A DNA stretch of 64,000 nucleotides from Mangifera indica (GCF_011075055.1 NC_058146.1:16144079-16208078); one strand, 5' to 3'; shown: positions 1 to 14,100, counted from the stretch's first letter. Numbers and translations: made by a program. Notes: generated by a model not told the origin, from the sequence alone.

Positions 1-576
1 TAAGGTTTTAGAAATAACTGATGTGCCATGTTTTCTGAATCCGTGGATTTCTTGAAATTTATCGAAATGTTATGATTGATCTTCCTTTGTTGAATTTCGA
101 TGCGTAAAACTATTATATTTTAGAGAGAAGACCAATTTAAGTATATAAATATATATATACTTATATATGTTATCATATAATTGAATGATTTTGATTTGAG
201 AATTAAGTAACGTTCAATCATGTGATAACACATATAAATGTGTATATAATTATATACTGAAAGTGGATATACATAATATTACTCAGTAAGTATATACTAG
301 ATTATTGAACCTTATCAAATCTCCGTATATCTAATAAACCCTGCTGTCTATTCGATCATAACCATAAAGCATATTAAACTTTTTTTTATCAATCACGCTA
401 AGTTGATTTATAAACTTTAATTCAACTAGCTAATATAGTTTAATATTAATCCTAAGTTTTACAAGAACCATCCATTTCAAAGAGATTCTCCTTCTCCTCC
501 TCCATTTAATAGACACTTCCCTTTAGAATTCAACTTGCTCTTATCCTTCCAATTCTCCTCCTTCTCCTTTCTCACC
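1..576. other. AT-rich upstream region of the purine permease
   Basis: No coding region is seen. About 138-260 is an imperfect inverted repeat related to the foldback MITE family found at 3677-3857: TATATA-rich arms flank the motif pair atcatataattgaatga and tcaatcatgtgat. A pyrimidine-rich stretch (about 483-572) sits just upstream of the permease ATG and is probably its 5' untranslated leader. No convincing TATA box could be singled out because the whole region is AT-rich. Confidence 0.4.
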
Positions 577-1698
577 ATGAACAACAACCCGACCCATATT
601 GTGCATCATGAAGAAGATGAACCAGAAGAAGACCAAAAGGCCGAAACTAGCAAAGGGTATTTCATGCTTTTGCTCGTTAACTATCTGTTCCTCTTTGTGG
701 GTTCAGTCTCTGCAAGCCTTTTATCTAAGTTTTACTTCAACCACAAAGGCTCAAGCCGGTGGGTGTCCACCTGGGTCCAATGCGGCGGCTTCCCCTTCCT
801 CCTCTTCCCTATTTTCCTCCCTTACTATGTCTTCAAGTGCACAAAGAGAAAACCTTTCTCTCATTTCAGTCGGAAAATCTTCTCTTTATCGGTTTTCATT
901 GGCCTTCTTTTAGGCGTCAACAATCTTCTCTTTTCATGGGGAAACTCTTATTTGCCTGTCTCAACCTCCTCTCTTTTGCTCTCTTCACAGCTTGTCTTCA
1001 ACCTCATTTTCTCCGTAGTCATCGCCAAACAAAGGCTCACCTTCTCCAATCTCAACGCAGTCACTCTCTTGACGTTAAGTTCAGTCCTCCTAGCCCTCTA
1101 TTCCGGCCATGATAAAGCCTCAAACTTATCCAAATCGAACTACTTCATCGGGTTTTTCTGCACGGTGGGTGCCGGTTTGCTCTTCGCCTTGTACCTCCCC
1201 GTCATGGAGATCATCTACAAGAAAGTTTACTGCTACTCAATGGTTGTGGAAATGCAGCTCATCATGGAGGTCGCCGCCACGGCTTTGGCCACCGTGGGGA
1301 TGTCGTTCAGTGGCGGTTTTGCGGAGATGAGGAGAGAAAGCGAGAGGGTATTCGATTTGGGGAAGAAAATGTATTGGGTTACAGTGTTTGCAAATGTGGT
1401 GACATGGCAGCTTTGCTTCATGGGGACGGCAGGGATGGTGTTCTTGACGTCGTCGCTGACGGGGGCCATCTGCATGACGGCGATTCTGGCGATGAATGTG
1501 ATCGGAGGCGTGGTTGTTTATGGAGATAACTTCGGCGGCGTTAAAGTGGTGTCGACGGTGCTGTGCTCTTGGGGATTTTGCTCCTATGTTTATGGAATGT
1601 ATGTGAAAATTAAGCTTGAGAAGGAGGAGAAGGAGAAGAAGGAGAAGATGGAAATTAATAATAGTAATGTGATGGAGATGGTTCAGATTGTAGTTTGA
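577..1698 (+). CDS. Purine permease (PUP family) transporter, complete, single exon
   Basis: The 373-residue product is a probable plasma-membrane transporter of the plant purine permease family (drug/metabolite transporter superfamily), which carries adenine, cytokinins and related compounds with protons. After a short acidic, hydrophilic N-terminus come about ten hydrophobic segments. The first is around residues 30-50 and the last around 325-345. Family-typical stretches visible include SRWVSTWVQCGGFP (near residue 60), LPVSTSSLLLSSQLVFN (near 130) and a mid-protein FALYLPVMEIIYKK. The C-terminal tail is rich in K and E. I chose the ATG at 577 because it has a good plant context (CACCATGA) and fits the family N-terminus. 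The frame is open for 14 codons upstream but has no ATG there. Substrate cannot be told from sequence. Confidence 0.9.
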   Translation: MNNNPTHIVHHEEDEPEEDQKAETSKGYFMLLLVNYLFLFVGSVSASLLSKFYFNHKGSSRWVSTWVQCGGFPFLLFPIFLPYYVFKCTKRKPFSHFSRKIFSLSVFIGLLLGVNNLLFSWGNSYLPVSTSSLLLSSQLVFNLIFSVVIAKQRLTFSNLNAVTLLTLSSVLLALYSGHDKASNLSKSNYFIGFFCTVGAGLLFALYLPVMEIIYKKVYCYSMVVEMQLIMEVAATALATVGMSFSGGFAEMRRESERVFDLGKKMYWVTVFANVVTWQLCFMGTAGMVFLTSSLTGAICMTAILAMNVIGGVVVYGDNFGGVKVVSTVLCSWGFCSYVYGMYVKIKLEKEEKEKKEKMEINNSNVMEMVQIVV

Positions 1699-3676
1699 AG
1701 AAGATGGTGAATCGAAGAAGAAGATGAAGATGGTGATTAAGTGTAAATTAACTTGGAGATAATGAAGATTATGAGTGGTTAATTAATTTTTGTTTTTAAT
1801 TATCGGCTAAATTTATTTCCCACTCATGGTTTGATGAAATAACATATTACTATGTTTAATTTTGAAAAAGTCATTTTGCCATCCATTTGTTAAACTTATT
1901 TAAAAAGCCTGTTAAAATTTTTATAAATTGTTGGAATTAAATGACACTTTATCCCTAATTTTTTATTCAATATTTTTACTCTTAATTAATATTAATTTTA
2001 ATTAAAAAACAATAAATATGTTTAAATTTAATTGTCACTACCACATTCAGAATCGTGCCAATCGGTGTGATTTTTTACTTCATCGGTGACTATAATAATT
2101 AATTTTTAAATTTATTTATATTAAGATAAAAATGGGAAAGAAAAAGAAAAAGAAAATATTTTAATATGGTCCATTACTTGTTATTGACTCTATCATTTAT
2201 CTCTCGTGTTAATATTAAGATAGAGTATTAATTTATATATTAATGATAAAATATTATTATATTATGATTATATGATTTTAAATTTAAAATAAAATAATAT
2301 CTAATTATATTATGATATATCATCATTACTACACAAATGAGTACTCATTATATATAGAGTTGATATATGATGTTATTCCATTGAAAATTTAATTTTAAAG
2401 TCTTATCTTTTAATATTAATAATGTGAAAAAATGAGTACCATTGCATATAGAGTTGGTACATGATGTTATTCCATATGAAAATTTAATTTTAAAGTCTTA
2501 TCTTTTAATATTAATTGATTTTTTGAGAATAATTCGAAATATAATTAGAGGGTAACTCAACGTGCAATTATTTTGAAATTTTTTGTGTTAAATTATTATA
2601 ATCCAAAGTGCAAAATATAATATTTGTATCCTACATCGAAAAGGATGGGTTAAGGTTTATATAATTTTTAACTTTTAATTTTAACGACTAGTTTTTGGTA
2701 TGTGATTCTTCCAAAGTTCATATTATTTTGTATTAAAATCACTATTATGTCTCTCAATTGTAATTATATAATATGGGTAATGACTCGGATAAAGTTAGAA
2801 GTATAGACTTAAATCTTACATAAAAACGTATAAGCTTGTGGGGGGGTTATATGAGTTTAGTTTTCTAATACATCGAAAGATATGAATGTATGACGATGAC
2901 AAGACGATAAGGTATGAGACTTTAAACCCAAATGAGTTATATGAGTTTGTACTCCTTAATATATCATAAAACATAGATGTATGAGGGTTTTATTAGTCTT
3001 AAACTCTCAAATCTAAATAATTAGTTTTTCAGATGTGATTTTTCCGAAGTCGGTGTCACAAACATTTAGAAGGATATGGAGATAAGTATTATAAAGACCA
3101 ATATCATAGGCGATAGTACTAAAAGGGATTTGATTCCATTATAAGAGTGAAGCAATTTCGGGTGGGCTTATTAGGTAGAGAAGATTTTCTGACTTTGTGA
3201 AATTGACTACACTACTATTTGTCTCCACTTTCAATTTCTTTTTTTTTTTATTATGTTATTTAATTAGAATGTGTGAAGGGATTAGGGATTAGTGATCTTT
3301 AATTTTTTGTTTTAATTTTTTTAGTGCTGAAAATCTCAATATAAAGATAAAAATTTGGCGAGGATTAATCCATTTTAATGCAAAATTTGAAACCAATTTC
3401 AATTAATTCTTAGATGATGCATTCCTTTTATATATAAAATCTAACAAATATTCCGACTTTCGGATGGTTTGCATTTGATCGGATCGGGGAAAGGATTTAG
3501 TTTCAATGTTAGAAAGCTTATTCAAAGGATAATTTTAACTTCTCTTTGTTAATCCTTAATATTAATGAGTAATGTTATATGTAGACACTTTTAGATACAT
3601 AATTAGGTATATAGTTGATGTGTCACTATATAATTTTATATTTTTTATATTTTATTCAAAATCATATATGATGACG
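1699..3676. other. AT-rich intergenic DNA, no gene
   Basis: No supported coding sequence. Two related ~80-bp blocks at about 2336-2420 and 2425-2520 share the string from gagttgatatatgatgttattcca to aaagtcttatctttt, so a short tandem duplication is present. The rest looks like old decayed repeats. Confidence 0.4.
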
Positions 3677-3857
3677 AGCAATGCTATGTGTACCTATTTT
3701 TGATACACAATTTATATACACAATTAATGTGTCATCATATAATTGAGTGATTTTAAAACATGTATCATCATATGATAAAGAAACATTTAATCACATGATA
3801 ACACCTCATCTGTGTATACAAATTGTGTATCAAAAATAAATACACATAGTTTTATTG
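3677..3857. repeat. Foldback MITE (long inverted repeats)
   Basis: The left arm begins agcaatgctatgtgtac and carries tttttgatacacaattt. The right arm is its reverse complement, ending gtgtatcaaaaataaatacacatagt. Arms are ~65 bp around a short centre. Related copies lie at 14648-14791 and, more diverged, at about 138-260, 5406-5545, 33145-33310 and 49380-49530. This looks like a small non-autonomous DNA transposon. No clean target-site duplication could be assigned. Confidence 0.6.
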
Positions 3858-6800
3858 ATTTACAAAAACCTCTTCAAAAACTTATGTCCTATACCCATGA
3901 TTTATCTTCTATTGTTCATTCTTATTGGTTAATACAAAAGCTTACCAACATTAATCAAGAATCTTAAATCAAATTGACTTTAGAAAATTAAAATATTTTG
4001 AAGCAAAATGATCAAGTTTCACCAATCAATATTGTTTCTTTAGGAACAAAAATCCATTAAGATTCATCACAACTTTTGTCTCCATTATAACTAATTAAGC
4101 ACATAATTTGTCTCCCATTGCTCATAATTGTTTTCTCTCCTATCACAACTTATTAGGATGATGAAGCAAAGCATTATTTATTATTATGGATTTTGATTAA
4201 TCTTGTCTCCATAACACTTCCTTTCTTAGCAAAACAAACCCACTTTGATAGGCCTTTAGAATCCTTCTGTGCAAAGTGGTGGCCACCCATTGAAAGGATT
4301 ACTCTTAACATTTGTCCTAAAGATATATCATTACATAGAGATGATAATTCAATCTGTAAAATTGGATTTTCAATCTGCCTCTCCTCAAAAAGGATAGAGA
4401 TGAGAAAATTTTTTTCTTACAAGGATGATGATAGAGACGAAAATTAAGGTATTCAACTCCTATCTATATCATTACCACATCTATCATTGTATATTATAAA
4501 AAAAGGGGCTTATTCATAAAAGAGAAAAGGTTAACCTTCCTTCTGTTTGAGTTAGGGTTAGTGATATAATAAACTTCATTATATGAAACTAGGAATGATT
4601 CTTGTGAAGTTTGTGGGTCTTTTATGATTGAAAAAAAGTGTTTAATTTTTTATTATATATTAATTATTTTTTAATTTCTATAAAGATGATTCAAATGGGT
4701 GTCTAGTCACCAACCTCACACATTTTACTTTCTATTATTTTTCTTGTGTTATCGACTATAATTAAAATTAAAAAATCTAATATATAATTTAAAATTATTT
4801 AATTACATTAAAATTTATCAATTTATATGAATAAATTAATTAATATAATATTATTCTATATATCTTAATTTTCTTATCACACTTGATTATTAAGCTAAAT
4901 ATATGTATATTTTTTTAATTATATATTATGTTATTTGGTCAATTAGATATATATTATATATCATTAGTCCGTCTCTTTTACTTATGTGCAAATATATTTA
5001 CTGATAATAAATTATTTATTATTGTTATCTAATGCTAAAACACAACATTTGAGGGGGAAAAAAAATTAATGGAGAACTTTGATCACCCATTGATGAATTT
5101 TGTAGAATTTTTTTAATTTTTTAGATGTAGATGTTGGAGAAAATTTTTATGCATATATTACTATTATTCTTTCAAATATACAACAACAATAGAATATAAA
5201 AACTTTTTTTATTTGTTATTCACATTTTAAAAATTAAAATATTATTAAAAATTTTTATTTGTACCATAATTTTTAATATTTTAAAATTATTTCTATATAA
5301 TATCTAGAATTTTGCTTTCACATCGAAATTGTAGAACATTATAAAAATATTTTTTTTGAATAATTTTATTAAGTTACACTAGCTTTTATGATTATATTTG
5401 AAAGAACAGTGTTATGTGTATAATTTTTTTCACAATTTTATATATAAATAATGATATGTCGATATATGATTAGATATTAAAAATTAAAAATAAAATAATA
5501 TTCAATTATATGATTACACATCGTTATTTATGTACAAAATTTTATGTATTAAAAAACTATTTTAGAATACAATTCTACTTATATCTCTTGTTTTCATAAT
5601 TAAAATATCATATTTAAATTAGGATTAACTTTAATTCGAGTTGTTCAAGCTTACGCTTAAGGATTATACTCGTTTTTATAAATAAGTCAAATATGAGTAT
5701 ATTTAAATATTTAAGTTTGAATAGATTCAAATTAAATATAAAATAAAATTATTTTTGAGTTAAATAAGAGCTTCCACTCACCAATCTCAAGTTTTATTTG
5801 TTAGACCTCCATCTCCATCAAATCTAGTCCCAATTTAAATTCTATTCTATAGCCAACAGGAATAAAGCTTTATATGCCCCAAATCATTTCCAAAAGTAAA
5901 TCAGAATTTCATTTCAAACATATATTAATTAGAAATTAAATTATAATATCTCAAATGGGTAACAATTTTTTGTCTAATGTAATCCACATCCTAATAGTCA
6001 TAAGATTCACCTCTTTCACTTTAAATTTCTTAATATTTTCTCTTGACAAGTTCAATGAATAAAATTAAAAATAAAATAAAATATTATTCTAAATAACAGA
6101 AAGGGCATGAAATAGTGATTAATTTTTGTCTTTACATCTGACTTTTAATGATGAACTTATAAAGCAAGTGATAATATATATAAAAGGTCAACTAAAGCTA
6201 AAATTGCCCAATTTTGGATCTTATTTTATTAGACTAACACAATGATTTGATTTGTTGCTTGGTTGCACTGTATGTTAAATATTTGTTGGATTTTGATTTG
6301 TTTCTGCAAAGTCTTGTGAAAAAAAGAAATTCATTTTAATTTCAATTTTCATTTTGAATAATACTATCTCGATGTATCGAATTATCAAATTTTTTCTATT
6401 AAAGAAATTGAACTATAAGAACTTTCAAAATTTTCTATCGAAAGAACCTAACTTTCAATATTTTTTATTGAAGTTATCCGACAAACACATTTAAGATTAT
6501 ATGTTTTATTTTATTTTGGAAACAAGGTGTTAGTTTAGTACCTTCAATAGCAAATATAAGAAAATATAAAAGTTTGGTTTTTTTAATTATGGTTATTAGT
6601 ATTATACGTATTATACGATATAATACAATACAAGTTGAAAATAACACGTATCCTAAGGTATATAAAAAAATGATATAACATATTATTAATATAAATTAAT
6701 ACATTTTATTAAAGAAGTGATGATATAATAGAAATATATATAAGAATATTGAAATTTCAAGGGTTACTTATGATATTTTATAAGATAATGATATGATAAA

Positions 6801-7440
6801 TAGAATTTTTAATTACTATTTTTAAAAGAAGTATCCTACAAAATGATACATGATACAAATAATAGATTTTTTATGTATACATAATACGATACGTAATTCA
6901 ATTTCTATGCTTTTTAATAAGAAAATATGAGAGTTTAGTTTATTCAATATAAAAAAAGTAATTATTGGGTATCTTTTGTTTGAATGAAATATGCTTAGAC
7001 TTCCACCACAAGTTCTAGAGATCATCTTCATGAAGATAAACATGAACACATAATTTATTATTCTATTGATTAAGTTCCTTAAGAGAGATGATTAACTTTT
7101 GTTAATCTCATCACTTAGTCATTAATCTTTAACTATATTTTAATCATTTGTGTTGGACTTGTATTTTAGAAAAGGTAACATATGATTGAAAATTAAAAGG
7201 TTTATCTGTTAGGTCTATCACTATTTTTCCACAATAATTATTAATATCCATTTGATAATATCACATGAAATGTTTAGTGGAATTTTGACATTGCAATCTT
7301 TGTGGAATTAGTGGTAACTATGTCTTTCATGGGAAGACTCTATAAATAACACTCATTAGATTCCAAATCTAAGATTATGTAGAACCCATTCAGTAAGCCT
7401 AGAAGGTTGACCTTTTTTTTTTTTTGGGGTGTAATGTGAG
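3858..7440. other. AT-rich intergenic DNA, no gene
   Basis: Only short random open frames are present. A diverged foldback-MITE relative lies at about 5406-5545 (gtgttatgtgtata near its left end; caattatatgattacaca near its right). Nothing else could be supported. Confidence 0.4.
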
Positions 7441-7449
7441 GAGGCAAAG

Positions 7450-7870
7450 GGAATATTGGTTAAAATAATCTATTTTTTATTTGTATACATAGATAATCAC
7501 TTTTTTTTTCCTATTATACATATATACCCAAAAACATAAAATATTTAAAATACTCTTATCCTTTATACTCACATAGCTAAACATTAACTCGCTCAGTGAA
7601 GACATAAAACTGACTCACTCATTCACCTAGTTAAAATTGAAATATGAGATAAAATAAGATAAAAATATGAAAATTTTTGGCGACTTGGATGATGGAAAAG
7701 TTGGTAGCCATCTGATTAATCTATTCAATCAATCCTAAATCTCATAATCTTTTCTTTTTAAAGGGAAAGTCAAATTAAAAAGTGACTATATTTGTATAGT
7801 GGAAAAAAGGGTGGCTATATATGTTTAAAAAACAAAAAAAATAAAACATTGCTATTTTAATTAATATCTC
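7450..7870. mobile_element. Mutator-type MITE, copy 1 (421 bp, 9-bp TSD)
   Basis: The element is flanked by perfect 9-bp direct repeats gaggcaaag at 7441-7449 and 7871-7879. Terminal inverted repeats are ggaatattggttaaaata on the left and, reading the other strand, gagatattaattaaaata on the right. The interior is homologous, in inverted orientation, to 16740-17180. A 9-bp duplication is typical of Mutator-like elements. It carries no transposase gene. Confidence 0.75.
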
Positions 7871-7879
7871 GAGGCAAAG

Positions 7880-10196
7880 TCTAAATAAAAAATTACAAAA
7901 ACCACATTTGAGGATCTCTTGAAAACCACGAGGAACCTCAAAGGATATAAAGAAAATATTAACGAGAGACACGACTCTTTTTTGTAATCCAACCCACCAC
8001 ATGGTTAATTTGCATCCTGAGTAGTATGTAAAATTCTTACATTATAACTAAAAGAAAACATACTTCGAATGATGGTAATAAGACTGACATTATGATCCAA
8101 AATGCTAGTAATAAGATTAATGCTAAACATTCTCTAAGTTTACATATTGTTGTTTTCACTTCAAAACTAATATTTACTGATGAATTACTATATCATTCAT
8201 ACAAAAGAATAATATATTTATATACTAGAACTTTTTTGAGAAGTCTTACTAGTATATTCTTATTTTTAAGAAAAATCTTGTTAGGATTCTTATTAATAAA
8301 AGAAATCATATAACGACTTTTCATGAGATAAAAATAAACCGTTTATAAGGTCAGGGGTATTGCCTTTTGCCACCCCCTCACCAAGAAGTAGAGCCTCCCA
8401 TCTACTAATCAAGTAATGAGAGCCTGTATGTGTAACATCTTATAAACAAAATGATCATCAAAACAGAAATAATCGGGTAAGGATGAATAAAACGTACTCA
8501 ATAATCATGCACCCGTGAATAAAGGGGGAAAAAAAAGATGGAGAAGATGAAAGAGAAGACACCTGTAGTACAAAAAAGAAAGGGAAAAGGAAGATCAAGT
8601 AGATTAAATTCGTCCATTAAAGCCCTATAAATCATCTGCAAATTTACGCTTTCTTTTTTTTTTTTCATTTGTAATTTGCGGTGTCGATCTTGCTAGGGCA
8701 GCCATTGCAGGACGAATATTTTGCTAGATATTCAAATTCATTTTCTTTCATACATGCAATGAATAAATGAATATTTATTCTCTCTCTTTATAATACCACT
8801 TTCACGTTAAGAACAAGAGATAGTGCTTTGTTGCCCCCAAAGTTTCGTGCAATAACATATTTTCACACCAATTTCAGAATATTCACACAAAAACCCTGAA
8901 TAGAGGTTCTGTTAGTTAAATGTTGTGGCATTACGTGTTGGAATTAGTTATCGCATCGTTTGTAAAACATTATGTTGACGAACAAAGGGGGTTGAGTTTA
9001 TCTCATGAAAAGTCCTTTTAGGACTTTCTTAGGGAATACGGATTTATTAAAAATATCTGTTTTATTAGTTGAATTATTATATATAAAAAAGACAATACGA
9101 GTTTTAGAAAACTGAGGAACACAATGTCTTTTCACCAAATGTTAGGGATGTCATTGTAATAAACCCTTATAATATTCTTTGTAATAAGCCAAACTAATTA
9201 GGGTTGTTCCCATGGCGACAAAGAATACTTTCCACCTTTATTCTATCATTTGTTTCCATTGAAACACATCAAATTTTCCTTTTTCCTCATGTCGTAACAT
9301 GTGGAATGCCAGAGCTTGTTCATGGAAACAAGTATATTTATTTTACTTGGAAGAAGAAGACAAGAAGGATGAAATTTAATTTTGGTACATTCATTCAGGG
9401 AGACAAGCATCGTACAAGAGGGGAAAAAAAAGAAGTTAGAATATGATTCTATTTAGGGTTGCATGCGTTGGTTTGATTTGAGATTAAACCAAATCAAATC
9501 AAATCATTTTGATTTATATTGGTTTGGTTATTTTGTATTTAACTTATTTAATAATTGAAACATATGTGATCAAAACTAGGGATAGATTCGATTTAATCTA
9601 TAATATTGGTTTACAGTATTATGGAAGAATTACTGATAAAGTGAACAATGTTATCAGAAAGATAAATAGTATCATCTTATGAATAAACAAATCAATTTTA
9701 AATTGAGCTACTAAATTAAAGCTCTAACTTAAAATTGATTCATATTAGCTAAGCCAATTTGAATTAGATCTGCTCAAGTGGAAGATCAAACTTATAAATA
9801 TGACTAATAAATTTTAATAAATAGAAAAATTAAAAAAAATAGTCCTAATATGATTTGATTTAGCCGAACTAGCTTGACTCAATCTTAAACTAGGGCTTCC
9901 CTTTTTTGAAGTGAGCTTGTTCAAGCCGTATACATACCGGAGCTTGAATCCACCCATATTCGAGATGATAAATTTAGGGTATTAACTGAGATACATCCAT
10001 TGAATATAGTCTTGATCCTGCTGATTATTTGGGCCTATAGTTATTTGGGCCTCAGAATTTGACAAGTAATTAGCCCAACAGTTGGCCAACCATGCTGAGA
10101 AATTGTTATTTTGGTTGAATTTTATTTACATTAATATTGAAATTTCTGAAGTATAGTTTATAATTGTCGAAACAATGTGACATAGGTAAAAATGAG
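7880..10196. other. Intergenic DNA, no gene
   Basis: No supported coding sequence. About 8290-8420 resembles 16625-16740 (shared tttataag, cttttgcc and cctcacc strings), so it is a copy of another dispersed repeat. About 9452-9760 begins tagggttgcatgc and is rich in GATTTGA-type motifs like the hAT MITEs elsewhere in the window, but its ends could not be fixed. Confidence 0.35.
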
Positions 10197-10410
10197 TTCG
10201 GATTGGATTTGATTTGTACCGAACCCAAAAAAGACTTATCTTGAATTCGATTGAGATTGATGAATTAATATTTGCATTCAATTTAAAGATAATTCAATTT
10301 TAGATTTGATTTGAATTAACTCAAATTTAAATATTCGAATCAATTTAAACTCATCTTGTTTGATATAAACTTGATTTTGAACTGGAGAAGCTTAGTTCAA
10401 ATCTAACCCT
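10197..10410. mobile_element. hAT-type MITE (214 bp), degenerate
   Basis: The flanks aaaatgag (10189-10196) and aaaataag (10411-10418) match at 7 of 8 positions, consistent with an 8-bp hAT duplication. The left terminus ttcggattggatttga and the right terminus (other strand agggttagatttgaac) are similar. The interior is made of AATTCGA/GATTTGA motifs shared with the MITE at 24400-24708. Confidence 0.5.
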
Positions 10411-10697
10411 AAAATAAGCGCTAATGTGATTATGCTCGAAAGTTATATTAAAAAGATCTTTTACAACTAAAACAAATTGCCAGCAAAAGAAAAATATGCT
10501 TTATTTCATTAGTTAGGAGGGTAATTTGGTAATATACTAAAATATGATTTTAGATTGAGGTAAGAATCGAAAATAACATGAAAATTTTCAGTCACTTTAG
10601 TTGGAGGGTAATTTGGTAATATACTAACTCATGAGGATATACATTTTCACATTTTATTAAGTGTTAGGAATTTTTGTTATTGTATTGTACCTAAGAG

Positions 10698-10935
10698 TAT
10701 GTGTGGATTCGATTTAAACTACTTGAGTTTTAATTGATGTTCGGCTCTTTTGATCCAAGTTCGGGCCAAAGAACATGACTATACTCGAAACGAAGTTATT
10801 TTTATTAGTGAATTTTCTTATTTTTCCTCTGATAATTCAAATGAGTTGTACTCGATCTTGAATGGACTGTTTTAGATTCTAACCGAACTTAAGTTAACTC
10901 TCGTTAGGATTTAGTTCAATTTGAATCCATCTTTA
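10698..10935. mobile_element. hAT-type MITE (238 bp)
   Basis: The flanks cctaagag (10690-10697) and cttaagag (10936-10943) match at 7 of 8 positions. Termini tatgtgtggattc and, on the other strand, taaagatggattc match at most positions. The interior resembles the other GATTTGA-rich hAT MITEs in this window. Confidence 0.5.
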
Positions 10936-11186
10936 CTTAAGAGGATTTGCACTGGTCGGCCCAGCCCATAGGCTGTGCGGGAAGCAAAACTAACTAAGCC
11001 CATATGCACAGCCATAGCCCAAAAATGTTTTTCATTATGATTAACTGAAAATCCAATCTGTTATGATGACCGCTGAAACCAGAAAACCAAAACCAAAGAA
11101 ACAAGATGAACCATACAAAAATGGAGTAAACTCAGAGTTCAGTTCAGTATTTGTATGAAGAAGGAGATGCTAAAGCTGTAACAACA

Positions 11187-14100
11187 ATGGCAGCAGCAGA
11201 AGTAGCTTTGCAGCAGCTTCAACTGCCACTTTCTTCATCATCAATGTTCTTTGGCAACAACCTCAGAAGAAGCAAAAGCGAAAGAATTTCCATGCATCAA
11301 TCTCCAAGAATAATAGTGTTGGCTGCATTAGTAATTCCCATTCAATGCTTTATCTTTGCAACTATAACTCAAGACTTGTTGTGTTTTCTGGAAAGGAAGA
11401 CACTGAACTTCAGCTCAATCAAGAAGAAGATGAAGAAGAAGAAACAACCCCAGAAGACTTCAAGACTTGGAGTACATTGCTCAGATTAAAAGGGTTTTGG
11501 AGCTCCTTAGAAAAAACCGTGACATGTTCTTTAGTGAGGTACCATTTTTTCATGTGGGATTGTTGATTTCAAGGTTTTTCTTTGATTACAATCAAGGTTT
11601 TGATTGCTTGGATTGTGTCCTTTTTTTTTTTTTTTTTTGCTTTTTGAGGTGTGCGTTTTGAATTTTTTTTTTGTTTGTTGTTGTTATTATAGGTTACGTT
11701 GACAGTAATGATAGAGGATCCAAGAGAGGTTGAGAGGGGGAGATTGTTGGGGATAGAAGATGCTGATGCCCCCACAAGGGGGGATTTGGCTGAGGCTTTG
11801 GAACAAGTGTGTCTAAAATGTATGTTAAATTTCTGAATTTTAATTTGTAAACCATGAATGCCGATCATTCTAAGCTGTGTCGTGCAAATTTTTTGCATAT
11901 TTATAGATGTAGTTTTAATGGTTGGTTTTAGGATTTAGTGTTGCTTGAAGAATGATTATGCAAATTTGAGCTTCGATAGGCCTTGTTAGATTTCTCTAAG
12001 AGCCTTTAGTATACTCAAGGACGGTTTGTCAAAGGATTTTGTTGGATCCTTTCCATATTTCTTAGACTTGTTGTGCCAATTCATTTGGCAAAGAAGAAAG
12101 GAGCACTTAATTGTCTATAATCTATGAGAAACACTCACTTGACGAGAGTTTTTCATTAAATAAAATATGCCATTTGTATCTATGATTGCTACCAAAATCT
12201 AAGGTTTAAAATTTGCAAAGTCGGTTATTCTATTCCACTTGTTGAGTAATCCTATATACACTAACAATATATACAAACACAAGCACTAACAATATTTTTC
12301 ATCATATGATTAATTACTATTTTAATTTTAATTCAAAATCACTAAATTATATGAAGATATCTGAACTTTTGTACCTATGGTTAGTGCATGAAGTATTGTT
12401 GTTGGCTTGTTTTAGTTTGTGTCTCTTTTACACAACAAGGACAACAGAGCAAATCACGATTAGTTTTATCTGAGAGGATAAGCTTGTTAAAAGTTTGATG
12501 AGAGGGAGCAGTTGCAGTGTATGAACCGGCATGGGAAAGAATTATATGCGATTGAGGAGCACGTGGGGATTTTCATAGACATCCTGGTTTTATATTGATT
12601 GATAGGAAGCGACTCAATGATGTTTACATGACTAATCATTTCATTTTAGAGTCGAAGCTGCAGCCATAATGTTTCATATCCTTATTATTGCCTTGTACTT
12701 GTCAGCTAGATAAAAAGGGGTACAGCAGTGAGAATGTGTATTTATTGGCATTCCTGGGCTGTGAACCTCCTATATTGGGTGGGAAGTTTAATCAGAACAT
12801 TCACAGTGTCTGGGATGCTCTGTATCCTTTTGATGTATGACATGCAGTCTTGTTGGCCCTTTCTTTCGGCAAGTTATCTGGAGTGATACAACTTCCAGAT
12901 GGATGAGTAATAGGATCACATATTGCAATAGTGAACGTTCGTTCCTCAAAGACTTGAAAATCATTCTTCAATAGCTGATGTACAAGGCCTTTGAGGAGCT
13001 TTCAGGCATAATGTTTTAAGGATCACAGACATGTAGTGCCTCAAAGATTTACCCAGTGTGATTTGGCATAAACACCGCCGTGGGAAAATATCTTGTACTT
13101 TGGAATGCCGCCTTCATTTCTGCTTTTTAAGATGGAAAAGAATTTTCCCAACTTGGCAATTTGTGAGATAATCTGCACTTCCGGTTACACTCCTGCTTGA
13201 TTGGACTCATCAAACTTTAGAAAGTAAATGTCCTCAATTACATAGATTAAAACAATGACTCATGGTTATTGATATTTAATTTTAAAACATGGAATGACAA
13301 CAGCATTTGATATCCATCACCGTTTGTAATTTGATAGATTGTTAAATCAATTTAGGTTGATATTTGAAACCGTTTATACTGCCATAGTTATGGGAAAAGA
13401 AGCAGTTGATTCCTCTCCATATGCAAAAACTTTTACTTTCGTAAAGCGGTTTAGTATATTCATCTATTAGCCTGAATTTTTCTTTCCAAATAGATCATTA
13501 TTGCATTACTGATGCTGTAATTGTTCATCTACCAGGTGAATTAAGGAAAGGTCCCAAAAGATTGCATTGATCTTCCGATATTAGCTGAGGAATTGATGCA
13601 GTGGCCTAATTTAGAGGTATAATGATGACTTGAGAATATGATAATTGGTCACATTTGAGATGCTCTACAGAAACATTGGGTAACTGTGTTGATTGATGTT
13701 CACTTTTTCTTTTCTAGTTGACAAAATCCTATCAATTTTCATTTTGCATTGTAGATGCGATAATAAAATGGCACTGGATTTGTTGTTACTCTTTTAAAAA
13801 TTAGACAAGCCTATACAAACAGGCTCCATGTTTATCTTGTGATGGTGATACCATTGATCCCAAATTTGGAAAGCCTCTGGAAGCTTTACGCTCAGTAGAC
13901 AATTGCCTTAACATCAGAGAGCTTAATGTTGGTCATGGTGATATTTTTTTTTCAGGGCTTGCCAATATGCATGTGAAATAACTGGCTTTGTTTTAATTTT
14001 TTGCCTATACTCATTGATGCAAATCTAGCAAATCCCTATATGCAAGAGTTACGGACACTGGTATTTGGCCGCTAAGAGATCGAATGTTGATTGGGATTCC

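Noticed and set aside
535..576. Fourteen extra in-frame codons upstream of the permease ATG
   Set aside because: They begin with TTG, are unlike the family N-terminus, and the ATG at 577 has a better context.
4193..4447. 84-residue open frame on the plus strand
   Set aside because: No domain, begins with a non-ATG or weak start, and lies in an AT-rich repeat-like region.
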